From contig JAPFFF010000003.1 in assembly GCA_039105265.1 (NCBI GenBank), forward strand, positions 7,254,001 to 7,318,000: a DNA stretch of 64,000 nucleotides. The letters are read 5' to 3'. The notes under the pieces are model-generated. The model saw nothing but the letters and a program-made list of their open reading frames with translations. It had not been told where the DNA came from and did no database searches. The position numbers were made by a program, and so were the translations under genes. This document shows, piece by piece, positions 19,685 to 29,400 of the stretch. Position 1 is the first letter of the stretch. Each line of letters begins with the position of its first letter. This DNA comes from Tritrichomonas musculus. Lineage: Eukaryota; Parabasalia; Tritrichomonadida; Tritrichomonadidae.

Positions 19685-19757
19685 TGGGTTGTAGTTCAAT
19701 TGGTAGAATACGACATAGTCACGAGTCGAGATGTTGGTTCGATTCCAGCCGACCCCT
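19685..19757 (+). tRNA. tRNA-Asp(GTC)-like gene with irregular anticodon arm
   Basis: Exactly 73 nt in standard tRNA spacing. The T-arm is perfect (GTTGG, loop TTCGATT, CCAGC) and its B box GGTTCGATTCC (19736-19746) matches the Pol III consensus. The D-arm GTTC...GAAT and A box TAGTTCAATTGG are good. The acceptor pairs at positions 2-7, but position 1 (T) faces C72. GTC occupies positions 34-36, as in tRNA-Asp. However, position 33 is A rather than T and the anticodon stem does not pair in the normal register; CGAC/GTCG pair one base out of place, leaving a 10-nt loop. It is either a decaying tRNA gene or a tRNA-derived Pol III unit. Confidence 0.55.
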
Positions 19758-19765
19758 CTTTGTGA

Positions 19766-19772
19766 TTTTTTT
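19766..19772 (+). terminator. Pol III T-run after the tRNA-like gene
   Basis: Seven T's lie 8 nt after the predicted tRNA 3' end, a normal Pol III stop. An A-run of about 21 bases follows. Confidence 0.5.
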
Positions 19773-19848
19773 AAAAAAAAAAAAAAAAAAAAACATATAA
19801 TAGCTATTGAAAAATAAAATTCACTAAGTACAAATAAAATATATAAAA

Positions 19849-20620
19849 TTGGATTTTAACTCCCGAAATGATAAATATCCGATAGAATTAGATTCCTGTA
19901 TTTTTATTATTGGTGATTGGCTGATTGAAAATCCTATCGTGCTTCATAGTATCGACCTGCATGAAATAGAGTATTGCATGTTCCTATCAGATATTTTCAC
20001 AAATTCTAAAGATTTTTCATATTCAAACATTTTTTCATTCTTCAGATTTCACCTTATCGATCATTTTTTCACCTTCATCTAAATTCGGCTCAACGAAATC
20101 ATTTTCTGACTCAATAAAATTCAGCAATTTGGGGTTTTTTTTTACTTCATCATTAAATTTCACATCATCTAGATATTTTCAATATAGTGATCATTTCACT
20201 TTATCACTTCACTTCTATTAGAAAACTGCCTGCTTCACATTTTCAAATACTTTTTCATCATCTTTCACTTTTAGCCCAAGAGCTACGAAGTATCTTGATG
20301 GATTCAACAGACTTGAGCGTGTAAATGTGTCAAGAAGAATATTAAAAAATATATGGCCCAAGGAAATTGGAGCCACAGCTGGTGTGTCATTAACCTTCCC
20401 TATTATTGCCATCATTTTCATATCACTCTACATTAGATCGAAGAGAAATCAGCTCATGTTAGAACTCGAAAACGATCTATCATACAGCTTCCTAGATAAT
20501 TATGATAGCCAATCATCTTCATATTCCTACGCATATTACACTTACACATACACATATATAAATAAATTATCTTACGCTGACTTTGAAAATACTTCTGCAA
20601 CAAGCGATCACAATCAATAA
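19849..20620 (+). pseudogene. Phe/Ser-repeat surface protein relic with C-terminal TM
   Basis: No single frame is intact, but forward translation keeps a repeating F-x-x-S pattern across frames: FLSDIFTNSKDFSYSNIFSFF, then FFHSSDFTLSIIFSPSSKF and FTSSLNFTSSRYF in the next frame, then FTFSNTFSSSFTFSP. The last frame ends with a hydrophobic span (about GVSLTFPIIAIIFISLYI), basic RSKRNQ, and an acidic, Tyr/Ser-rich tail ending at TAA 20618-20620. Such F(S/T)xS arrays followed by one transmembrane helix and a short tail are typical, from memory, of large trichomonad surface proteins. At least two frame shifts and no ATG indicate a 3' remnant of a decayed gene. The last 399 bases (20222-20620) are the best-kept part. 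Confidence 0.6.
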
Positions 20621-20699
20621 TTATGTTTTTATAAAATATTAAGTTATATAATTTTTTTATATATATTTAAGTATTGACAATATCTTCATTAATTGCATC

Positions 20700-20910
20700 A
20701 GTTAGCAATAATTCCAATTTTGCTTGCTTCTTTTTAAAAATATTTTGTTGCACCTTCGGGATCAACTGGAAAGTTCATTGGACTATAATCATACACTGAA
20801 ATTATATTTCATTGATCAACTACCATTTGTAAATATCGAACAGATTCTTTCGAGTCAACCAGACATCTTTTTCCTGTTTTCATTATAATTGACATTGAAT
20901 GATATGATTT
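20700..20910 (-). pseudogene. Sel1-repeat fragment
   Basis: Reverse translation reads SMSIIMKTGKRCLVDSKESVRYLQMVVDQ, a stop, then NIISVYDYSPMNF, PVDPEGATKYF, a stop, and KEASKIG. This follows the Sel1 pattern G...VDxxESxRYxxMAxDxG...A..KYFKxAxxxG. Two stops and a shortened second repeat show it is a broken remnant of a Sel1 (often kinase-linked) gene. Confidence 0.65.
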
Positions 20911-20960
20911 TGAATTTTATATAAAACTAAGAAAAGGTTGGTTTTCTTTAGAGAAAAGAG

Positions 20961-20998
<38 letters not shown>
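20961..20998. repeat. A38 homopolymer
   Basis: Thirty-eight consecutive A's. A second run of about 18 A's lies near 21110-21127. Length may vary between cells or reflect assembly. The rest of 20911-21233 shows no gene. Confidence 0.8.
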
Positions 20999-21000
<2 letters not shown>

Positions 21001-21233
21001 TTCTTAATGTAAAAGAAGCGATTATATTTAATGAACGCCAAAGCAAACAATTGTGATATCATTTTTGGGGGAAAAAATAGAAAAAGAAAATGTCAATAAT
21101 CCAAAATCAAAAAAAAAAAAAAAAAAATTGATTTTATTTTATTGAAAAAGTTGATTATTCAAAAAAGTGACAAAAAAAAAAAAATTAATTTGATTGACAT
21201 ATTTGCTTTTATATAAATACTTTATATAAACTT

Positions 21234-22619
21234 TCAAGAAGTGAAAGCGTCGATTGCGTCTATGATAGCTTGATAAGTAGCAATTACGCATGAGACGATA
21301 CCAAAGAGTGCGAATAAAAGGCACAAAATATTTTGCCAGTGGTACCATCTTTTCTTTGACAGCACGAACCACATTATTGCGGGGAAGAAGAAGTCCACCA
21401 AGCATCCGCCAAACGCGCCACCGATTGACAAAGCAGGTCCTGCTCGAGGCAAGAAAATTGCAAAACAGAGAGGAATAATGTTCGTCAAGAACAAGATGAC
21501 TGATCTTTTCGTGAATGGCAATTCGCCTTGGTTACTATCTTTGAAAATCAGGGCACCCCAAACTGCCATGACAGACTGCCCGATGCACGGGTAAGAGCAA
21601 GTCACAACAATGAAGAATCCGGCGCGAACAATGATGATTAAAATGTCCTTTGATGAAAAGTTGTCTAAGACGACATCCTTGCAATCATCGCCAAACAAAT
21701 AATAACCGATAACGCCTGGAATTGTCACAAACACCAAACCACAAAAAGCAGTCCAAAAACTAATCAAACTTCTCTTCCATGAGTTCGGATTGTATGGCTT
21801 TATCAGAGGTAAAATAATGACCGGCATGGCGAAAGCAAGGCCAAATATTGAAATCGCCGAAAAAAGACCCATTCCAAACTCAGCAACTTTGGTATGTGGC
21901 GCTTCACCTTTCGGATAGGGTAGCTTAAGGGCACCTTTGACTACCATTGCAATAACGAACAAAATAACCGAAATAAAAGAAGCAACAGAAAAAGGTGACA
22001 AAAATTTGATATTTCGAGGCAATGTTAACGGAAATGGTAAAATAAAGAAGTAAATGAGAACAGCTATTGCTCTTTTCCATAATTTGTCATCGATTGAAAT
22101 GCTGGCGGCGTCGAACCATGAAGCTATGGTACCATATCCGATAACAACATATGATGTCATGCAAGAAATGCAAAAAAGCATGGTACCAATGCATATTGTT
22201 ATACTTCCCCATTTACCGAGAATGGCGGCAGCTAATAAATCTAATGAATCAACGTTTTTTCTGGCGGCTAATTTCATCGTTAATACTGTACCAATATGCG
22301 ATAATACTGCCATAATAACAAGTAGTACAAGTGAGGGAACTAATCCGCAGTAGCCTATGGCATGAGGAACACCTAAAATGCCTGCCCCAAGTAATGAATT
22401 TAAACAATTCAAAATGGTGGCAAATCGTCGAACTCGAATAGGAGCTTCTTCATTTTTTTCGTCTTTGGCTTCTTCTTCTTCGTGAATTTCTTCAATTGGA
22501 AGACCGTCTGGACCTAATGCTTTCTTTTTTTCGCCTTCTCCATCAACAGGCTCTTCAGCTAATTCAGAGTCATCATCGAGAGGGTCGTCGATTTGTTGTT
22601 GTATGCTATCTAATTCCAT
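21234..22619 (-). CDS. AAAP-family amino acid transporter (SLC36/38-like)
   Basis: A 461-residue multi-pass membrane protein. The N-terminal about 70 residues are acidic and cytosolic (DDDSELAEEPVDGEGEKKK). The hydrophobic core starts with FATILNCLNSLLGAGILGVPHAIGY, matching the first helix of Aa_trans (PF01490) with the conserved G-(A/I)-G-I-L-xxP. Nine or more further helices follow, about 11 in total, ending in a short tail. Family members are proton- or sodium-coupled amino-acid symporters or exchangers at the plasma or lysosomal membrane. Substrate cannot be read from sequence. Amino-acid uptake matters for anaerobic, scavenging trichomonads. The gene is slightly richer in G+C than its surroundings, suggesting good expression. 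The only Inr-like site (22661-22665) would give a rather long leader (about 42 nt). Confidence 0.92.
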   Translation of the reverse strand: MELDSIQQQIDDPLDDDSELAEEPVDGEGEKKKALGPDGLPIEEIHEEEEAKDEKNEEAPIRVRRFATILNCLNSLLGAGILGVPHAIGYCGLVPSLVLLVIMAVLSHIGTVLTMKLAARKNVDSLDLLAAAILGKWGSITICIGTMLFCISCMTSYVVIGYGTIASWFDAASISIDDKLWKRAIAVLIYFFILPFPLTLPRNIKFLSPFSVASFISVILFVIAMVVKGALKLPYPKGEAPHTKVAEFGMGLFSAISIFGLAFAMPVIILPLIKPYNPNSWKRSLISFWTAFCGLVFVTIPGVIGYYLFGDDCKDVVLDNFSSKDILIIIVRAGFFIVVTCSYPCIGQSVMAVWGALIFKDSNQGELPFTKRSVILFLTNIIPLCFAIFLPRAGPALSIGGAFGGCLVDFFFPAIMWFVLSKKRWYHWQNILCLLFALFGIVSCVIATYQAIIDAIDAFTS

Positions 22620-22665
22620 TTGCTCTTCGTTTGGCTTTTTATATTGTAATTATAGTTTTGAATGA

Positions 22666-23841
22666 TCCCTCTTTTAAAAACAGATTTTGATTTTGAATCA
22701 GTTTTATCAATTTTTCAGAACTAAAAAATAAAATAAAAACAATAGAAATAATATAATAGTATTTGGTATATAATGTAATATCAAATTTAATTTGATTAAA
22801 AAAAATTAATATTTTTTTTTTTATGATCGCATTTTGAATTTTATCAAATTCCTAAATTCAATAGAAAACTACGAAATAAAGTTCTCTAAATAAAAATTTT
22901 GATATATCTTGAAATATTTATTATTTAAAGAGAGTATTTTTATATATTATGAATATAAATATTTATAATAAACAAATAATAAAATAAATAATATCAAATT
23001 ATATAGATTTATAAAGAATATTTATTTTGAATAGCAAATATTATTTTATAAAATGATTATCCATGAAATTTTGATTTATTCCTTGTCACAAATTATAATT
23101 TCAATTTAAAGTATATTATTCAGCTCTTAACCATTTCTCAGATTTCCAAAATCAAATAATTTAAAAAAAAACATTTAAAAAAATTCAGATTATGGTAAAA
23201 TTGATATATTATATTGCATAAAATAATGGAAAAAATAGTAGTTTCCCTAAAAATTCAACAGAAACAAATAAAAAAATATTTCAACTGCTCTTGTTTTATA
23301 AAAAATGCATTAAAAATGAAGACAGCTCCTGTTTTTGATGGAATATTTACTTTGTCGAAAAACAATAAAATCTCAATTTCGATGAATAATTTCATCTGAT
23401 ATATTTTATGAATTATGTTTAAAATGACCTAATTAAAAGCTGAAAATATATGCTGGGGATACGATCTATATTTGTTTTTTGCAAAATTAATATGATACAT
23501 TGATTGGTCATGTTATTGGATATTTCAAGGCTAAAAAAAAAAATAAAAAACGTGCGTGTAACCGTCAAAATTTGGTTATTTTTCTTTAATTTTGAAAATG
23601 ATCACAGATAAGTAAAATATTAAAATTGATCATAATTATCAAAAAAAAATTTTTTTCTCGTGCAAAAATGAAAATTTTCTCGTGCTAGGACTATAGAAAA
23701 TAAAAAAACTTTTCTTTTTTTCCAATTCATTCTCTCAACAAATGACCGTCCATTCTTACTTTTTCAATTGTCATAATTTTTCTATAAAAAATTTTTTTCC
23801 ACTGATTTTCAATAAAAATTTAAAAAAAAAAAATTTATAAA
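22666..23841. other. intergenic, AT-rich
   Basis: No convincing gene. A 61-codon frame at 23214-23399 lacks any recognisable domain and is probably chance. The word TCTCGTGC occurs twice, about 30 bp apart, near 23660-23690. Confidence 0.5.
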
Positions 23842-25005
23842 ATGGAATGCAATAAGCAAGATGAACTTATTGATATTTTAAATTCACTGCAAAATGTATT
23901 TAACATCACCAGTAGGATTGATGTATCATCGAGGAATTTTGTCTTTATTGGATCATATCATAAAAAAAACGAAAAAAATCAAAATGTGCCCAGTAATAAT
24001 GTAAACATGGAAAGCATGTCAAATTATTGTGATATTAGCAAAGAAGACAATGGAAATCAAAATATTTTTAAGAGTATCAAGCAAAAAGAAAATAATACCC
24101 AAAATAACAATAACATCATAAATAAAATTAACAATGATATTGAAATACAGAATCAACTTGATAAACAAAATGAAAATAAGAATCAAAATTTGAATTTGAT
24201 TTCAGAATCAAATATTGATGATAAAAAAACATTTGCAATCAAGCTTCTTCCCTTTTATAATAAGAGTCATGAAGATTTGTTTTTAAACGAGGAAAATTCA
24301 TTAAAATTATTTGAAGATTCAGACCCTGTCATCAAATATGAAAAAATTGTCGAAATTTATATGGAAAATAAAAAATATTTATTGGTTGCAATGAAATATT
24401 ATAAAAGTGGAGATCTCTTTTCATATTTGTTTAACAGAATTGATTATAATACAAATTTTGTCGATCCATTTACGCTATGTTTGGCCTCATACAATGCAAT
24501 TAATCTTTTAATTCTACATAAAAAACGTAAAATTGTTCATAACGACTTTAAATTTGAAAATATAATTGTAACCTCGGAAAATCCATCGTTAAAAGTAAGT
24601 ATGACCGACTATGAAAATTCTGAACATATTGATAATAATAAATTATCTCAAATGGTTGGTGGAACAACAATTTTTAACGCTCCTGAAGCAATTATCGGTA
24701 AACCACATAGTTATTCGGCTGATATGTGGAGTCTTGGTGTAAATATTCATTTTTTTGCATATAATTGTCTTCCTTTCAATATTGATGAAAATGACAATGA
24801 ACAAACTATTATTGAAAAAATAATTAATGTCAAATTGGAAATGCCAAAATATGGACCTAATGCAAGAAAAGAAATTTGGGAATGTATATCAAAAATGCTA
24901 GAGTTGAGACCTAGCAAACGAATAAAGCCTGAAGAAGCTATTAAATTAAGTTGGTTTAAGTTCATCGATGTTGAAAAAAGAGAAAATAATAGTATTATAT
25001 ATTGA
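23842..25005 (+). CDS. divergent protein kinase with Asn-rich insert (HND/DYE)
   Basis: A 387-residue kinase. The ATP-binding Lys is in FAIK (K134), and the catalytic loop is HNDFKFEN (233-240), with HND replacing HRD but Asp, Lys and Asn kept. The metal-binding motif is DYE (256-258) instead of DFG, APE is intact (280-282), and DMWSLGV follows. The usual glycine-rich loop is not visible: FVFIGSYHKK (33-42) sits where it should be and is followed by about 85 residues of Asn/Gln/Lys-rich sequence before FAIK. It is probably Ser/Thr-specific and CAMK/NEK-like by the rest of the domain. Whether it is active is uncertain because of the glycine-loop loss. No other domains. Confidence 0.82.
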   Translation: MECNKQDELIDILNSLQNVFNITSRIDVSSRNFVFIGSYHKKNEKNQNVPSNNVNMESMSNYCDISKEDNGNQNIFKSIKQKENNTQNNNNIINKINNDIEIQNQLDKQNENKNQNLNLISESNIDDKKTFAIKLLPFYNKSHEDLFLNEENSLKLFEDSDPVIKYEKIVEIYMENKKYLLVAMKYYKSGDLFSYLFNRIDYNTNFVDPFTLCLASYNAINLLILHKKRKIVHNDFKFENIIVTSENPSLKVSMTDYENSEHIDNNKLSQMVGGTTIFNAPEAIIGKPHSYSADMWSLGVNIHFFAYNCLPFNIDENDNEQTIIEKIINVKLEMPKYGPNARKEIWECISKMLELRPSKRIKPEEAIKLSWFKFIDVEKRENNSIIY

Positions 25006-25065
25006 TGCTAGTGTTAAAAAAAACTTTGTATTTTTGTATAAACTCATTGAATCGATTTAATTGAA

Positions 25066-25088
25066 TTTTTTTTTTTTCCCCCCCCCCC
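25066..25088. repeat. T12-C11 homopolymer junction
   Basis: Twelve T's run straight into eleven C's. A C-run of this length is exceptional in such AT-rich DNA. Confidence 0.85.
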
Positions 25089-25104
25089 TTAAAATTACAA
25101 TTAA

Positions 25105-25163
25105 AGGAACCAGATTCGGCTTCGTGCAGCCCCGTGGTGATCACTGGTGCGTATATCCCCGAA
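25105..25163. other. GC-rich island, candidate structured RNA or element end
   Basis: About 59 bp of near-50% G+C inside 1.4 kb of AT-rich intergenic DNA. It holds the 8-bp palindrome GTGATCAC (25137-25144) and an outer TTCGG/CCGAA pair (25115-25119 with 25159-25163). It does not match a tRNA, 5S rRNA or a U-snRNA that I can recall. Identity unknown. Confidence 0.4.
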
Positions 25164-26401
25164 AAATTATGTAAAAATAAACAAATTTATATCAAAAAAA
25201 TTAAATTGTTATAATTTAAAGGTAAAATTAAAATTTACGATTTTTTTGGTTAAATTTCTTAACATAGTAACTCAAATTTCACCTTAAGATGGCGGTTTTT
25301 TACTTTCCATGAGTAGCTAATTGATAGAAAAACCATTCTAAAAGTGGCGTAGAGAAAAACGATTGTCCAATTGACTTTATTTCCTTATATACATTTATTG
25401 GTATATACCTTTTTGATATATTATATAATAGTGATAATTTAGTAATAAATATATTATATTATGATCGCATAAGTATTTATTTAAATGTTTTGAAATTTAA
25501 AATATTGTGCTTTAAAAAAAATTAAAATAAAAATCATAAAACAAAATATATTACCTAAGAGAATGTCCATCTTTCGCAATTATTTTTTGATATAATTTAT
25601 TTATTTATTAAAAAAAGTTAATATTTTTCGAATTTCTTTTATTCTTATTTACAAAAAGAAATATAAAAATTATATAATTCTTTTGGTTCTTCTTTAATGT
25701 TACTCTTTTTTGTATAATTGAATTCTGGGTTAAATGCATATAATCATAATTCAAACTTTTTGAATTGAACCCTAATTCATATTCATTTTCTGGAAGAAAT
25801 CCAATGTAAATTCATGGTCTTAAAAGAGAAAAACAATAAAAAACGAATAAAATATAATATTATTTTTTTATTAAAACATACAATATTAAATTGATTGATC
25901 AATAAAATAAATTTATATATCGAATAAAAGCACATTAAAAATATTAATTTTATTATTTAATACAGTAATATAATATTTTTATATTTTAATAAAAATATAT
26001 CATCAAATATTTGTATATATTAAGATACTAAAGATAAATTGGCGACGGCTTTTCTTTTAAAAAATAAAAAACGGTTGTTGAACCCTTTATCTTATAACTT
26101 TTGTTAACTTTTTCAAAAAATGGATGTATTTCAAATACGTTTAAATATATAAATATTTTTACTTATATATTAGAATAGTTTTTTTAAAAAAAGAAAAATA
26201 GAAAATGGTTCATACCAAATAAAAAAATTCAAATATCAAAATTCAATTATTTCAAAATATTTCAAAATATTTTGCTTAAATCTGAATTTTGAATCATTAG
26301 ATAAATGGTTCCATTGAAAAAATTAGATTAAATGAATTTTTTTTCTAATGGAATTTCTCAAAAAATTGAAAAAATGAAAAATATTCTGAACTCGTTTAAT
26401 T
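25164..26401. other. intergenic, AT-rich
   Basis: No gene or RNA recognised between the GC-rich island and the promoter of the surface-protein gene. Confidence 0.55.
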
Positions 26402-26406
26402 TCATT
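26402..26406 (+). promoter_or_regulatory. Inr-like TCATT
   Basis: Predicted +1 A at 26404, 32-nt leader to ATG 26436, longer than at other genes here. Confidence 0.35.
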
Positions 26407-26435
26407 TAGTTTTTTATTTTGCACATTACAGAAAC

Positions 26436-29400
26436 ATGATTGCTCTCTTTTTGTGCATTTTTTTTGCTAGGGCAGAGATCCCAGAAGAATACCAAGATCT
26501 TGCAAAGCGTGCTCTTGAGAACGCCAAAACTAAAGTTCCAAAAGACAAAAGAGTTGATACTGCTTACCCAGGTGATTACTCATTCCCAGAACAGCACCTT
26601 CAATTTAAGTTATTGAGAACACTTACTGCTCCCACCACCAAAGATATTAAAGGCTTTGCAATTCAAGGAGCCCGTATTGCCTTTGTTAAAAGGAAAGCAT
26701 TTAATATCAAAGGCAAGTTTTCTTTTGTTGACCCAACAGATCAACAATTCTACGGTGTAGAAAGATTAGTTGCATCAGATGAAAAAGTTAATATTTATGC
26801 TGTCAAGGTCATTACTATTTTTGATGCAATTACCAATTTTGATTTTCACTCAAGATCACCAAAACTTAGTATCGCACCATCAATGAACTTTCAATGGGAT
26901 GATGAAAACGATAGGCCAGAAGGAAAGCATCTTAAAGTCGGTGAAACTGAAATCGGCGGACTTGAATTTGGTGCAGGTATGACGGGACGATTTGAATTTG
27001 AATTCAAATTCACTTGGAAATCAATCAAAGATATTAGATTCAAAGCATACATGGGCCTTATTGCTAAAGCAGCTGCCTTTGTTGAATTTCAAGACAGTTC
27101 TGAAGGAGAAGCTGATAATGATTATGAACTTTTCAAGAAAGATTTTAAGATCAAACCTCTTTGCATTGGCTGGTCATTCCTTGGAATTGGATTCGAAGTT
27201 GCAACATATCTCAGGTTTGATGCCTTAATTTCTGATATCCGATTTGTTGTACCAAACACAGTTACATATATTAAAGGTTACACAATTAAAGGTTCAAGAA
27301 CACTTGAAGTTTCACCATATTCATCCTCAGATACTGGCTGGCAACTTGAACACGGACCAATTAAAGAAGGAAACACATTTGGTGAACTCCTTGATGCTAT
27401 AACAGAAGCAAAATTCCAAGTTATTCCAAAAATAAGATTGTACTTATCAGTTGAAGTCGTTGTTATGTCACTTCATTCACAAGTTGACCTTGGTTTACAA
27501 GTTCCATTCAATTTCACCTTTGGATTTGACACTGATAATTGCATGTTCCCATGGTTGTATGGCCAATTAACTGTTTCACTTGAAGTTTTCCTTGATTTTA
27601 CAGGTTTGGATGTCCAATATTTCAGTCTTAGAAAGTTCAAAAAAGTGACTAAAAATATCATTGAAGGCTTTGATTTCAGTCATCCATTCCTCAAATGGGA
27701 AACAGGAACATTCTGCCTTGGTGCAACCAGAATACCCAAAGATAGTGCTCTTTATAAACTAACTCATCAAGAAAAGCCGATGTCATATTATCTTGTAAAT
27801 CACAATTATAGATGGAAGACTGCCTCAGATGAAGCAGTTCGTTTATCAATTAGAGGATATGAAGCATCTAAGGGTTCGGGCATTGTTACACTTATTGGAC
27901 AAAATGCTAAATATTATGATAATAGAGAAGTAGGCTTGCGTATGGCTATTACTACCGTAGAACACTCTCCTGAATTTCTATACTATATTTCTAATGAATA
28001 TGGTGATCCAATTGATGATGAGAAAATTTTTAAGACAAATATTAATGCTAGTACCGACCTTTATTCTCAGTCTTTTTCAGTTGAAATTCCTAATAAAGAT
28101 GGAAACAATATTTTACAAGGAAGTGCAACACTCTATACCCTTAGAGAGAAAAAATTCAAACAATTATTCAATACAACATTAGAAGATGAATTTTTCTCTA
28201 TTAATATTCCATGTGAAGAGAATTCAAAGTATGCTCTTCTTGCTATAGACGATGAAGTTAAAATTGACGAATCTGCTGAATTTTTCGCACAAACGATGAT
28301 TCATAAGGAGCAAATGCATAAAGTATATTACAGAGCTGATCCACGTCATTATCATGTTCACATGGGAACTATTTATGTAGAAGATAAAAATGTTAAGCCC
28401 ACTTTAGAAATGACTTTAGTCCGTAAAGTTGGTGATTCTCAATACAAAATAATGTATACAAATAAGAACTTCTCTTTTAAAGCTATTGATGGAACTTTTC
28501 CCAAAAATGTTACTGATGTAGAAATGAGATACGATGACTTATTCTATTTGACATTTTGTGCATTTCCAGGTGAAGGAATTAAGCTTATATGCGATATTAA
28601 AGTAGATGGCCAACAAAAACAACAAGCTGAAGTTGATTTTGATATCGAATCACCAACAGTTAAAACACTTAATGTTGCCGGCTTAGGTAAATATTACTTA
28701 ACCTTTGATCATATCGATAGTCCAAATGTTACAGTTAATACAGCCCATAGAGACGGCACACCAGAAGTATTAACCAAGGTTTATGATTTACACTTCGGTC
28801 AAGGCTCCAAGATTGTTGGATCATTTGATATACCATTCGAACAAGGTGAAGTTTATAAGATTATCAATTTAACTGCAGATGATTCTGTTCCTCTTAAAGG
28901 TAACTACTTGATATGGAAGAACAAAAATCTATCCAACATATTCTATGATGGTGTTCACATATTACAAACTGATACTAAAATACTTAGTGTCGATCAATCA
29001 AACTTAATTATTCCAATTAGAAGAATGGGTAATGATACTGCTATTCTTCATATTGATTATATGATTACTAGTATTTCAAATCTTGACAATATGAACATGG
29101 AACCATCAGGATACACAGTTGCTTTCGATAACGATGTAAAACCACAAGCATTCATTGCTCCACTTGTAAATGGATCGTATGATTTCTTCACAATTACAGA
29201 AGCAAAACTTGTATTTCATACATTAATTCTCGATGAGGCATCAATTCTAATTGCAGTTGTTAATAAGGATGGAAGAAATCCTAACCTGGATACTGTTGTC
29301 TTTGTGTCTGACTATTTCTATTTCCCTGAAAATAAATTAGAAGTTGAATATGACACAACGCACATGGAAAACTTATTGAAAGGAACATCTGCTAAGAAAT

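Noticed and set aside
22054-22353. 99-codon plus-strand frame inside the transporter
   Set aside because: Antisense shadow of a well-supported membrane transporter.
25105-25163. GC-rich island as tRNA, 5S rRNA or U6
   Set aside because: No A/B boxes, no cloverleaf, and no match to remembered 5S or U6 core sequences.
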